NCBI RefSeq assembly: GCF_004331455.1 | Contig: NZ_SJJR01000012.1 | Coordinates: 1 to 64,000, forward strand | Length of the DNA: 64,000 bases | Reading direction: 5' to 3' | Source: Micromonospora zingiberis | GTDB taxonomy: Bacteria; Actinomycetota; Actinomycetes; Mycobacteriales; Micromonosporaceae | In this document: positions 49,549 through 59,200 of the stretch, piece after piece | Layout: each line of letters begins with the position of its first letter | Numbering within the stretch: the first letter of the stretch is position 1 | Notes under the pieces: model-generated | Databases searched by the model: none | What the model was told of the DNA's origin: nothing | What the model saw: only the letters and a program-made list of their open reading frames with translations | Translations under genes and position numbers: made by a program

Positions 49549-51237
49549 ATGAACGCCGACGAGATCGCTGCCGGACGTGCCCGCTGGCAGGCCCGCTACG
49601 ATGCCGCGCGCAAGCGGGACGCGGACTTCACCACGCTCTCCGGGCTGCCCGTCGAGCCGGTCTACGGGCCCCCGGAGGGCGTCGCGTACCCGGGGTTCGA
49701 CCGGATCGGCTGGCCGGGCGAGTTCCCGTACACCCGGGGTCTCTATCCGACCGGCTACCGGGGGCGGACCTGGACCATCCGGCAGTTCGCCGGCTTCGGC
49801 AACGCCCGGCAGACCAACGAGCGGTACAAGATGATCCTCGGTGCCGGTGGTGGCGGGCTCTCCGTCGCCTTCGACATGCCCACCCTGATGGGGCGCGACT
49901 CCGACGACCCGCAGTCGCTCGGCGAGGTCGGCCACTGCGGGGTGGCGGTGGACAGCGCCGCCGACATGGAGGTGCTCTTCGACGGCATCGACCTGGCCGG
50001 GGTCACCACAAGCATGACCATCTCCGGCCCGGCCGTGCCGGTGTTCTGCATGTACCTGGTCGCGGCCGAACGGCAGGGCGCCGACCTGTCGACGCTCGAC
50101 GGCACCCTGCAGACCGACATCTTCAAGGAGTACATCGCGCAGAAGGAGTGGCTCTTCGACCCCGAGCCGCACCTGCGCCTGATCGGCGACCTGATGGAGT
50201 ACTGCGCCCGGGAGATCCCGCGCTACAAGCCGCTGTCGGTCTCCGGCTACCACATTCGCGAGGCCGGCTCGACCGCCGCGCAGGAGTTGGCGTACACCCT
50301 GGCCGACGGCTTCGGCTACGTCGAGTTGGGGCTCTCGCGTGGGCTGGACGTCAACGTCTTCGCCCCCGGGCTGAGCTTCTTCTTCGACTCGCACGTCGAC
50401 TTCTTCGAGGAGATCGCCAAGTTCCGCGCCGCCCGCCGGATCTGGGCCCGCTGGCTGCGCGACGTCTACGGCGCCACCAGCGAGAAGGCCCTCTGGCTGC
50501 GGTTCCACACGCAGACCGCCGGGGTGTCGCTGACCGCGCAGCAGCCGGTCAACAACGTGGTACGCACCGCCGTCGAGGCGCTCGCCGCGGTGCTCGGCGG
50601 CACCAACTCGCTGCACACCAACGCCCTGGACGAGACCCTCGCGCTGCCGACCGACGAGTCCGCCGAGATCGCCCTGCGTACCCAGCAGGTGCTGATGGAG
50701 GAGACCGGGGTGGTCAACGTGGCCGACCCGCTGGGCGGCTCGTGGTACGTCGAGGCGCTCACCGACCGGATCGAGGCGGAGGCGGAGGAGATCTTCGCCC
50801 GGATCCGCGCGCTCGGCGGCGAGGGCCCGCACGCCATCGGCCCGATGACCTCCGGCATCCTGCGCGGCATCGAGGACGGCTGGTTCACCGGCCAGATCGC
50901 CGAGTCGGCCTTCGTCTACCAGCAGGCGCTGGAGAAGGGCGACAAGAAGATCGTCGGGGTCAACTGCCACACCGGCACGGTCGCCAAGGACCTGGAGATC
51001 CTGCGCATCTCGCACGAGGTGGAGCTGGAGCAGCGCCGGATGCTCGCCGAGCGCAAGAACGGTCGGGACGAGGCGGCGGTACGGGCGGCGGTCGCCAGGA
51101 TGGTGGCGGTGAGCCGTACCGGGGAGAACATGATCCCCGCGATGCTCGACGCCGTACGGGCCGAGGCCACCCTCGGCGAGATCTGCGATGCACTGCGCGC
51201 GGAATGGGGCGTATACCGCGAGCCCGCCCGGTTCTGA
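49549..51237 (+). CDS. icmA: Isobutyryl-CoA-mutase-type large subunit (IcmA-like)
   Basis: The 562-residue adenosylcobalamin-dependent mutase has the TIM-barrel substrate domain but no C-terminal B12 domain, so it needs a separate small subunit, which is not in this window. Residues that separate mutases by substrate are Phe80 (IRQFAGFG) and Gln198 (YIAQKEW), the isobutyryl-CoA mutase pair; methylmalonyl-CoA mutases have Tyr and Arg. Catalytic Tyr234 and His235 lie in SGYHIREAG. ATG follows AGGAGGAGCCCGGAG. MeaB and epimerase genes are close by. Confidence 0.92.
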   Translation: MNADEIAAGRARWQARYDAARKRDADFTTLSGLPVEPVYGPPEGVAYPGFDRIGWPGEFPYTRGLYPTGYRGRTWTIRQFAGFGNARQTNERYKMILGAGGGGLSVAFDMPTLMGRDSDDPQSLGEVGHCGVAVDSAADMEVLFDGIDLAGVTTSMTISGPAVPVFCMYLVAAERQGADLSTLDGTLQTDIFKEYIAQKEWLFDPEPHLRLIGDLMEYCAREIPRYKPLSVSGYHIREAGSTAAQELAYTLADGFGYVELGLSRGLDVNVFAPGLSFFFDSHVDFFEEIAKFRAARRIWARWLRDVYGATSEKALWLRFHTQTAGVSLTAQQPVNNVVRTAVEALAAVLGGTNSLHTNALDETLALPTDESAEIALRTQQVLMEETGVVNVADPLGGSWYVEALTDRIEAEAEEIFARIRALGGEGPHAIGPMTSGILRGIEDGWFTGQIAESAFVYQQALEKGDKKIVGVNCHTGTVAKDLEILRISHEVELEQRRMLAERKNGRDEAAVRAAVARMVAVSRTGENMIPAMLDAVRAEATLGEICDALRAEWGVYREPARF

Positions 51238-51360
51238 CACCCGTCCCGGCGGGCGGCTGGTCAGCCGCCCTGCCGGGCCGGCTGGGCAGGGGTGACGGTG
51301 GCAACTGCCCGGGCCGCGGTTGATCTGAGTTCGGCAAATTGCGTGCGAGACTAGATAACC

Positions 51361-52272
51361 ATGAGCGACCCACGGATCACCTCGTCGATCTTCACCCGCG
51401 GCGCGGTCGACCTCAGCGCGCTGCGCACCCCCGCACCCAGTCCCACCCCGGCACCGGCCCAGGCCGGCCCGCCTGCCGGCGTACCCGGCGGGGCCGCCGG
51501 TGGAGTCACCGTCATCGACGTGACCGAGGCGACGTTCCAGTCGGAGGTGCTGGAGCGCTCGCTGACCACCCCCGTGGTGGTGGACTTCTGGGCCGAGTGG
51601 TGCCAGCCCTGCAAGCAGCTCTCCCCGGTGCTGGAGCGGCTGGCGGTGGAGGGCGGCGGCGCCTGGGTGCTCGCCAAGGTGGACGTCGACGCCAACCCGC
51701 GGCTCGCGCAGATGTTCCGGGTGCAGGGCATCCCGATGGTGTACGCGGTGGTCGGCGGCCAGCCGGTCGACGCCTTCTCCGGTGTGGTGCCCGAGCCGCA
51801 GTTGCGTCAGTGGATCCAGGCGATCCTCAAGGCCGGCGGGGTGACCGTGGCGGCTCCGGAGGATCCCCGGCTCGACGAGGCGGACGACGCCCTGATGGAC
51901 GGTGACCTGGACGCCGCCGAGCAGGCGTACCGGAAGATCCTGGCCGAGACCCCCAACGACGCCGCGGCGGAGGCGGGCCTCGCCCAGGTCGGCCTCGCCC
52001 GCCGGGTCTCCGGCGCCGACCCGCAGGCCGCGCTCGCCGCCGCCGCAGCCGCCCCCGACGACGTCGACGCCCAACTGCTGGCCGCCGACATCGAGGTGCT
52101 CAGCGGCCTGGCCGACCAGGCGTACCAACGCCTGGTCGGGCTGGTCCGGCGCACCGCCGGTGACGACCGGGACAAGGCCCGCCAGCACCTCGTCGGCCTG
52201 TTCACCATCGCCGGTCCCGAGGACCCCACGGTTGCCGCCGCCCGACGGGCCCTGGCCAGCGCCCTGTTCTGA
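51361..52272 (+). CDS. Thioredoxin-TPR protein (CnoX-like)
   Basis: The 303-residue protein has a Pro/Ala-rich N-terminal extension (about 20-48), a thioredoxin domain with WCQPCK (Cys81, Cys84) and a C-terminal TPR region (about 165-300: LDEADDALMDGDLDAAEQAYRK). This is the CnoX/YbbN architecture, holdases that protect proteins from oxidants. The CXXC is intact, so it may be redox-active. Confidence 0.9.
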   Translation: MSDPRITSSIFTRGAVDLSALRTPAPSPTPAPAQAGPPAGVPGGAAGGVTVIDVTEATFQSEVLERSLTTPVVVDFWAEWCQPCKQLSPVLERLAVEGGGAWVLAKVDVDANPRLAQMFRVQGIPMVYAVVGGQPVDAFSGVVPEPQLRQWIQAILKAGGVTVAAPEDPRLDEADDALMDGDLDAAEQAYRKILAETPNDAAAEAGLAQVGLARRVSGADPQAALAAAAAAPDDVDAQLLAADIEVLSGLADQAYQRLVGLVRRTAGDDRDKARQHLVGLFTIAGPEDPTVAAARRALASALF

Positions 52273-52338
52273 TCTGCCACGCCAGCGCGGGCCGGCGTAG
52301 CGCCGGCCCGCCCCGACACCGGAGGACGGGAGCCCACG

Positions 52339-53769
52339 ATGCGCCGGATCGCCGTCCTCGACGCGCCGAGCAACCTCGGCCTGCGGCCACCCACGCCCAC
52401 CTCGGTGCCGGGCTGTGGGAAGGCCCCCGGGGCACTACGTGACCAGGGCCTGTTGCCCCGGCTCCGGGCCCGCGACGCCGGCTGCCTGACCCCACCCCGG
52501 TACGACGCCGGCGACTGGCGTCCGGGCGACGGGGTGTGCCACGCCCGGCAGATCTCCGACTACTCGGTGGCGCTCGCCGACCGCATCGGCGCGATCATCG
52601 ACCGGGGTGAGTTCCCCGTGGTCCTCGGCGGTGACTGTTCGATCCTGCTCGGCTCGGCCCTGGCCATGCACCGGCTCGGCGAGGCCGTCGGCGGCCGGAT
52701 CGGCCTGGTCTTCGTCGACGGCCACTCCGACTTCCGGCACCCGGGCAACGCCTCGTACGTGGGCGCGGCGGCCGGCGAGGATCTCGCCCTGGTCACCGGG
52801 CGAGGGCAGGCCGACCTGGCGGCCATCGAGGGGCGCCGCCCGTACTTCCGGGACATCGACGTGGTGGTGCTCGGCATCCGCGCCCAGGACGAGTACCGCC
52901 TCGACCTCCAGGCCGCCGGGATCATCACCCGGCCGGTGCCGGCGCTACGCGCCGAGGGCGCGGCGCGGACCGCCCAGTGGGCGCACGAGCAACTGGCCGA
53001 CTGCGCCGGCTACTGGGTACACATCGACGTGGACGTCCTCGACCCGGCCGTGATGCCGGCCGTCGACGCCCCCGACCCGGGCGGCATCGCCTTCGCCGAG
53101 CTGGAGATCCTGCTCGCCGGCCTGGTCGACACCCCACACTGCCTCGGCATCGAGCTGACCGTCTTCGACCCCGACTACGACCCGGACGGCGCGTACGCCG
53201 CCGAGATCGTCAACACCGTGGTGGCCGGCCTGCGCCCGGTCACCACGCCCGCGCCGGTCCCACCCCGATCACCTGCCGAACGAGCCGACCTGCCCAGCCG
53301 CGCCGAACGAGCCGAGTCGGGCGAGCGGGCCGAACGGGTCGAGCTGGGCGGGCGGGGCGAACGGGTTGAGCTGGGCGGGCGGGCCGAGTCGGGTGGGCGG
53401 GCTGAGCGGGGCGACCGGGCCGAGTCGGGCGAGCGGGCTGAGCGGGTCGAGCCGGGCCAGCGGGTCGAACGGGTTGAGCGGGTTGAGCGGGGCGAGCGGA
53501 ATGCGCCGGCACCGCGCCGTACCACCGAACGTGGGGCGGGCCTCACCGTCGTACCGGATCCACGCGACGCCGGCTTCTCCGCCGGACCGGGCCTGCTGCG
53601 CCGCCCCGCGACGAACGACCGGGGCACCCGAACGCCCGATGACCGCGACGGGCTCGCCGCGAACGATCGTCCCGGCCCCGACCAAGACGACCAAGCCCCG
53701 GTCCCCCTGGACCTCCCCCACCCCCTGGGCAGTCCACCCGCCACCGACGACCCCGCTGCAACCGCCTGA
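52339..53769 (+). CDS. Arginase/agmatinase-family protein with repetitive tail
   Basis: The first 310 residues are a ureohydrolase domain: LGGDCSILLG, FVDGHSDFRHP, HIDVDVLDPAVMPAVD and a final GIELTVFDPDYDP provide the two-manganese site. It probably hydrolyses arginine or a guanidino compound. The last 165 residues are low-complexity, with tandem RAERVELGG/RAESGERAE units (about 315-390) and a Pro/Asp-rich end, unlike normal arginases. Total 476 residues. ATG at 52339 follows GGAGG. Confidence 0.88.
   Translation: MRRIAVLDAPSNLGLRPPTPTSVPGCGKAPGALRDQGLLPRLRARDAGCLTPPRYDAGDWRPGDGVCHARQISDYSVALADRIGAIIDRGEFPVVLGGDCSILLGSALAMHRLGEAVGGRIGLVFVDGHSDFRHPGNASYVGAAAGEDLALVTGRGQADLAAIEGRRPYFRDIDVVVLGIRAQDEYRLDLQAAGIITRPVPALRAEGAARTAQWAHEQLADCAGYWVHIDVDVLDPAVMPAVDAPDPGGIAFAELEILLAGLVDTPHCLGIELTVFDPDYDPDGAYAAEIVNTVVAGLRPVTTPAPVPPRSPAERADLPSRAERAESGERAERVELGGRGERVELGGRAESGGRAERGDRAESGERAERVEPGQRVERVERVERGERNAPAPRRTTERGAGLTVVPDPRDAGFSAGPGLLRRPATNDRGTRTPDDRDGLAANDRPGPDQDDQAPVPLDLPHPLGSPPATDDPAATA
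53281..53505. repeat. 15- to 18-bp coding repeat in the arginase-like gene
   Basis: Degenerate in-frame units such as CGGGCCGAGTCGGGCGAG and CGGGTCGAGCTGGGCGGG encode alternating Arg, Glu, Ser and Gly. Confidence 0.75.
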
Positions 53770-53799
53770 CCCGCGTGCCCGTCGGCCTGTGCCCGCGTG

Positions 53800-53870
53800 C
53801 GCTGGATCGCACCGTTCCGGCGGAACGGTGCGATCCAGCGAGACGGATTACCCCCGTTCCGCCGGAACGG
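53800..53870. terminator. Double palindrome between convergent genes
   Basis: Positions 800-819 and 821-840 of this kilobase are a perfect 20-bp inverted repeat (CGCTGGATCGCACCGTTCCG). A second palindrome CCGTTCCGCCGGAACGG follows at 53854-53870. The pair likely terminates both the arginase-like gene and the convergent PBP gene. The rest of the gap to 54045 contains GGGCCGGGGCGGACAAGG-type direct repeats. Confidence 0.7.
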
Positions 53871-54045
53871 TGCCGATCAGCCGGCCAGGCGCGGTCGCGG
53901 GGCCAGCCGGACAAGCGGATGGGTGGGCCGGGGCGGACAAGGTGGGCCAGGCGCGGACAAGGCGGGCCTGGACCGGACCTGTGGGCCGGGGCGGACAAGG
54001 CGGGCCAGGACCGGAACCCGTGGGCTGGGAGTGGTGGGCGGGTGG

Positions 54046-55998
54046 TTAGCGGGGGAGGGCGCGGAGGAAGCGTTCGGCGATCGGGATGGCGGTGCGGCTG
54101 CCGGAGCCGCCCTTCTCGACGAAGACCGCGAAGGCGACGTCGCCCTGCCAGCCGATGAACCAGGCGTGCGTGTTCTTGGGGTTGTCGTCGTACTCGGCGG
54201 TGCCGGTCTTGCCGTGTACCGGCCCGCCCGGTACGTCCTTCAACGCGGTGCCGGTGCCGCTGGTGACCACCGCGCGCATCATCTCGCGTACCGCCGCCAC
54301 CGCTTCGGGTTTCAGCTCCGGGCCCGGTTCACCCGCCTGCTCGGGGGCCGGGTCGAGGACCAGCTTCGGCGGGGTGAAGGAGCCCTTGGCCACGGCTGCG
54401 GTCGCGGCGGCCATGGCCAGCGGGCTGACCACGGTGGTGCCCTGCCCGATCGTGGCGGCGGCCTGCTCGGTGGCACCGCCGCCGGCGGAGACCTTGCCGG
54501 TGAAGGCGTCGAGCCCCACCTGCCACTGGCCCTCCAGGCCCAGGCTGCGGCCGGTGGCGGCGAGCCCGTCGGCGCCGAGCTGTGGTGCCAGGGCGGCGAA
54601 GGCGGTGTTGCAGGACTTGGCGAAGTCGGTACGGAAGGGGACCTCGCCGAGTGCGAAGTCGTTGGAGTTCTTGAACGACCGGCCGTCCACGACGAGGGTC
54701 TTCGGGCAGTCCACGACGGTGTCCGGGGTCACCGCGCCGCGTTCCACCAGGCCCAGTGCGCTGACCATCTTGAACGTGGAGCCCGGCGGCACCTGGGCGG
54801 TGAAGGCGAGGTTCTCCCCGGCGGCGCCGGGGCCGTTCGCCGCGGCGAGCACCGCGCCGTCGCTGACCCGTACGGCGACCAGGGCGGAGCGTTGGCGCTG
54901 CCCCCGCAACGCCTGGTCGGCGGCGTTCTGGGTGGCCACGTCGAGGGCGGTCTTGACGGGCTGGCCGGGCTGCGGCTCACGCTGGAACACCTCGGTGCCG
55001 GTGGGCTCCAGCGCCCCGCCCTGCCCCGCCCGCTTGATGATCACGGTGAGGCCGGGTACGCCGCGTAGCCGGTCGTCCCACCGGCCCTGCAACCCGCCGT
55101 GGCCGACCCGGTCGCCCGGGGAGTAGCGGTCGGGGTGGTTGGCGAGATCCTCGGCGTACGCGGGGTCGACGGTGCCGAGCACCGCCCGGGCGAACTCGCG
55201 GGTGGGTGCGAGGTCCACCTTGTCGGTCGGGAACTTCGTCCCGGGCAGGTCGTAGATGCGCGATCTGATCTGTCGGTACGCCTCGTCGCGCAGGGTGACC
55301 ACCTCGACGAACGCATCCGGTTTGGCGTCCTTCAGGCGCTTCGGCAGGCCCGACAGGTCGACCGGTGGGGTGATCGCGGGCCGGATGGCGCGGAACGCGG
55401 AGTCCAGCTCGCTGATCATGGCTGGGACGTCGGTGACCTCGTTGGGCTGCAAACCCACCCGGACCACGGCGCGTGGCGCCACGATCGGTTCACCGGCACC
55501 GTCGAGCACGGTGGCGCGGGGGGCCCGGTCGCGCCGTAGCCCCAACCGGTCACCCCGGGTGAGCTGTTCCTGGACGATCTGCGGCTCCCAGATCACCTGC
55601 CACTGGTCGTCGCGGCCCTGGGTCAGTCGTACCGGCCGGTCGTACGCCCAGCTCGTCTCGCCCGGCAGCGTCCACTCCACCCGGACGGTGGCGGTGGCGG
55701 CGTTCTGGACCACCTCGGGGTCGCCCTGCCGGGTCAGCTTCAGTGGGGCCTCGGCCAGTTCGCCGGAGAGCTCGCGGATCTCCTGGACGACGCTGGCGGC
55801 GGGAAGCTTGGCCCCGGTCGGATCGACGAAGCCGACCGCGTTCAGGTCGCCCTTGCGCCACCCCTCCAGGAAGGCGTCGACGGTGCGCTGTGGGCCGTCC
55901 TCGCCGGAGCAGGCGACCAGGCCGGCCGAGGCGACGAGACAGGCGAGAGCGGCGGCGAGTCGTGACCGATGGTGACGTTGCCGGTGCGACCGGTGCAT
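54046..55998 (-). CDS. Lipoprotein penicillin-binding transpeptidase
   Basis: The 650-residue protein has a lipoprotein signal (lipobox LVAC near residue 28), an NTF2-like MecA_N domain (about 35-150), a dimerisation region (about 155-330) and a transpeptidase domain with STFK (Ser407), SCN (Ser462) and KTG (Lys597). This matches the PbpA/PBP2a-like actinobacterial group that cross-links septal or lateral wall. ATG at 55998 follows TCAGGAGGA-type sequence about 10 nt away. Annotation as PenA-like is possible; exact role unknown. Confidence 0.93.
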   Translation of the reverse strand: MHRSHRQRHHRSRLAAALACLVASAGLVACSGEDGPQRTVDAFLEGWRKGDLNAVGFVDPTGAKLPAASVVQEIRELSGELAEAPLKLTRQGDPEVVQNAATATVRVEWTLPGETSWAYDRPVRLTQGRDDQWQVIWEPQIVQEQLTRGDRLGLRRDRAPRATVLDGAGEPIVAPRAVVRVGLQPNEVTDVPAMISELDSAFRAIRPAITPPVDLSGLPKRLKDAKPDAFVEVVTLRDEAYRQIRSRIYDLPGTKFPTDKVDLAPTREFARAVLGTVDPAYAEDLANHPDRYSPGDRVGHGGLQGRWDDRLRGVPGLTVIIKRAGQGGALEPTGTEVFQREPQPGQPVKTALDVATQNAADQALRGQRQRSALVAVRVSDGAVLAAANGPGAAGENLAFTAQVPPGSTFKMVSALGLVERGAVTPDTVVDCPKTLVVDGRSFKNSNDFALGEVPFRTDFAKSCNTAFAALAPQLGADGLAATGRSLGLEGQWQVGLDAFTGKVSAGGGATEQAAATIGQGTTVVSPLAMAAATAAVAKGSFTPPKLVLDPAPEQAGEPGPELKPEAVAAVREMMRAVVTSGTGTALKDVPGGPVHGKTGTAEYDDNPKNTHAWFIGWQGDVAFAVFVEKGGSGSRTAIPIAERFLRALPR

Positions 55999-56288
55999 CA
56001 GAGCTGATTCCTCCTGGTCTGGCTGCCCTGCACGGTAGTACGTCGGGGCAGCCCGGCACTGCCCCGGTCGCACCCGGCGGGCGAAAAGACGAGCTGGTGA
56101 CGGTGTGATGAACAACATCAGCCGGGGTACTCCTGATCCGGCCGAACCTCGTACCGCAACGGGTGAAAGGACGACCGTCCCAGAACCGGAAGGCCGGCCG
56201 GAGGTCCGCCGACGGAGGAACCGGTCGGTCGGCCTAGGCTTGGCGGCTGAGTGACCCACAACGCGGTGGGTCGAGGGGAGTGGCACCG

Positions 56289-59200
56289 ATGGACCGGCGT
56301 CCGGCGATCAAACCGGGACCCGACCTCCGGCAGGCTGACACCGGCCGGGACGACAGCTTCGACACGGCGACCGATGGGGACGGCTTCGGCCGACTCGACA
56401 CAGGAGTGACCGGGATGACCGGTTCGAGCATCGACACCCTCTACGACCTGGGTCTGCCACCGGAGGCGCTGGCGGACGACGTGGAGGACGCCGAGCTCGA
56501 CGAGCCGGTACCCAACGCCGAACGACTCGTGGCGCACGCGGTCGCGCTGGCTGGCGACGACCACGACGCGGCGACCCTGGTGGGGCGTTTCTGGCGGTTC
56601 GCGCCGGACGAGGAGCTGATCGGCTTCACCGCCGAGGAGATGCTCGACGCCGCCCGGGCCCACCGGGAACTCGCCGAGCAGCGGGTGCCGGGCGAGCTGA
56701 AGTTGCGGATCCACTCACCCGACGCGGAGCAGCACCACAGCGTCATCGAGATCGTCACCGACGACATGCCGTTCCTGGTCGACTCGGTGACCGCCCTGCT
56801 CAACACCCACCATCTGGACGTGCACCTGCTGGTGCACCCGCTGGTCGTGGTGCGCCGCGAGCCGCTCGGCCGGCTGGTCGAGGTGGCCGCCGACGTGGAA
56901 CCGGACGATGCGATCTCCGGTGACCTGGTGGAGAGCTGGATGCGGATCGAGATCGATCCGGTCCGCGACCCGGCGGAGCGGGACAAGCTGCGCCGCGAGT
57001 TGCAGCGGGTGCTCACCGATGTGCGGGAGGCCGTCGAGGACTGGCCGAAGATGCGCCAGCGGGCCCTCGCCCTCGCCGACGACCTGGCTGCCGCGCGGAC
57101 CAGCGACAACCGACCGCCGGTGCCGGAGAAGGACATCACCGACTCGGTCGAGCTGCTGCGCTGGCTGGCCCACGACCACTTCACCTTCCTCGGCTACCGG
57201 GAGTACCGGCTGGTGCCGGACTCGGAGCAGGGCGGGCCGGCCCTGGAGGCCGTGCTCGGCACCGGGCTGGGCATCCTGCGGCAGGACTCGCCGGAGGCGC
57301 GGGCGTTGTCGTCGATGACGCCGGAGGCGCACGAGAAGGTCACCGAGAAGCGCCTGTTGATCATCACCAAGGCGAACTCGCGGGCGACGGTGCACCGTTC
57401 GGCGTACCTGGACTACATCGGTTTCAAGATCTTCAACGAGAACGGCGAGGTGGTGGGCGAGCGGCGGTTCCTCGGCCTGTTCTCCACGGCCGCGTACCGC
57501 ACCAGCGTGCAGGAGCTGCCGGTGGTCCGGCGCAAGGTCGCCGAGGTGCTGGACCGCTCCGGGCTGAGCCTGCGTAGCCACTCCGGCAAGGACCTGCTCC
57601 AGATCCTGGAGACCTACCCGCGCGACGAGCTGTTCCAGATCAAGACCGACGATCTCTACCACGCGGTGATCGGCGTCCTGCGGATGGCCGGCCGCCGGCA
57701 GTTGCGGGTGTTCCTGCGGCGGGACGCGTACGGGCGGTTCATCTCCTGCCTGATCTACCTGCCCCGGGACCGCTTCACCACCCAGAACCGGCTGCGGATG
57801 CAGGACATCCTGCTGCGCGAGCTGAACGGCGTCGGGGTCGACTACACCACCCGGGTCACCGAGTCGATGCTGGCCCGGGTGCACTTCATCGTGCGTACCG
57901 ACCCGACCAGTCCGCCCGGTGACATCGACGCCGATCTGTTGGCTGAGGAGTTGGCCGACGCCACCCGGCTGTGGGACGACGACTACCGGCTGGTGTTGGA
58001 GCGCAAGCTCGGTGACGAGCAGGCCAAGCACCTGTTCGCCCGGTACGCCGACGCGTTCCCGGAGGGCTACAAGGACGGGCACACGCCGTACGAGGCGATG
58101 AAGGACCTGGCCAAGCTGGAGCTGCTGGAAGAGGCCGGCCAGCTGGAGATGCACCTGTTCCGCAAGCAGCTGATGCCGCGTGCCGTCGGCCGGGCGACGG
58201 ACGTCGACGAGTCGATGGACGTCCGCTTCAAGGTCTACCGGTACGGCGAGCCGATGATGCTCTCGGCGGTGCTGCCGGTGCTGCACTCGCTCGGCGTACG
58301 GGTGGTCGACGAGCACCCGTACGAGGTGGAACGCGTCGACGGGCGGATCTGGCTGTACGACTTCGGGCTGCAACTGCCCGAGGGGCACCAGGAGCTGGCC
58401 GAGGTGCGCCCGCACGTGGAGAACGCCTTCGCGGCGGCCTGGCGGGGCGAGGCCGAGGTGGACGGCTTCAACGAGCTGGTGCTGCGCGCCGGGCTCACCT
58501 GGCGTCAGGTGGTGGTGCTCCGGGCGTACGCGAAGTACCTGCGCCAGACCGGCACCGTCTTCTCGCAGGACTACATGGAGTCCACCTTCATCGCGTATCC
58601 GCACCTGGCCACGCTGTTGGTGCAGCTCTTCGAGACGCGGTTCGAGCCGGGGACCCTCACCGCCGAGCAGCGTGAGCAGCGCAGTGCGGAACTGGTCGCC
58701 GAGCTTCGTGCCGCCCTGGACGACGTGGCCAGCCTCGACCAGGACCGGATCCTGCGGTCGTACCTGACCCTGATCCAGGCCACCCTGCGGACCAGCTTCT
58801 ACCAGAAGCCGGTCGGCGGGCGCCCGAAGGCGTACGTGGCGTTCAAGCTGGACCCGCAGGCGATCCCGGAGCTGCCGGCACCACGGCCGAAGTTCGAGAT
58901 CTTCGTGTACTCGCCGCGCTTCGAGGGCGTGCACCTGCGGTACGGCCCGGTGGCCCGGGGCGGTCTGCGCTGGTCCGACCGGCGGGAGGACTTCCGGACC
59001 GAGGTGCTCGGCCTGGTCAAGGCGCAGATGGTGAAGAACGCCGTGATCGTGCCGGTGGGTGCCAAGGGCGGCTTCGTGCTCAAGCAGAAGCCCGGCGACC
59101 GGGACGAGGCCGTCGCCTGCTACAAGGAGTTCATCTCCGCCCTGCTCGACGTCACCGACAACATCGTGGCCGGCGAGATCGTGCCGCCCGAGGACGTGGT

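Noticed and set aside
49549..51237. Annotation as methylmalonyl-CoA mutase
   Set aside because: The Gln198 and Phe80 residues and the missing B12 domain fit the isobutyryl-CoA mutase large subunit better.
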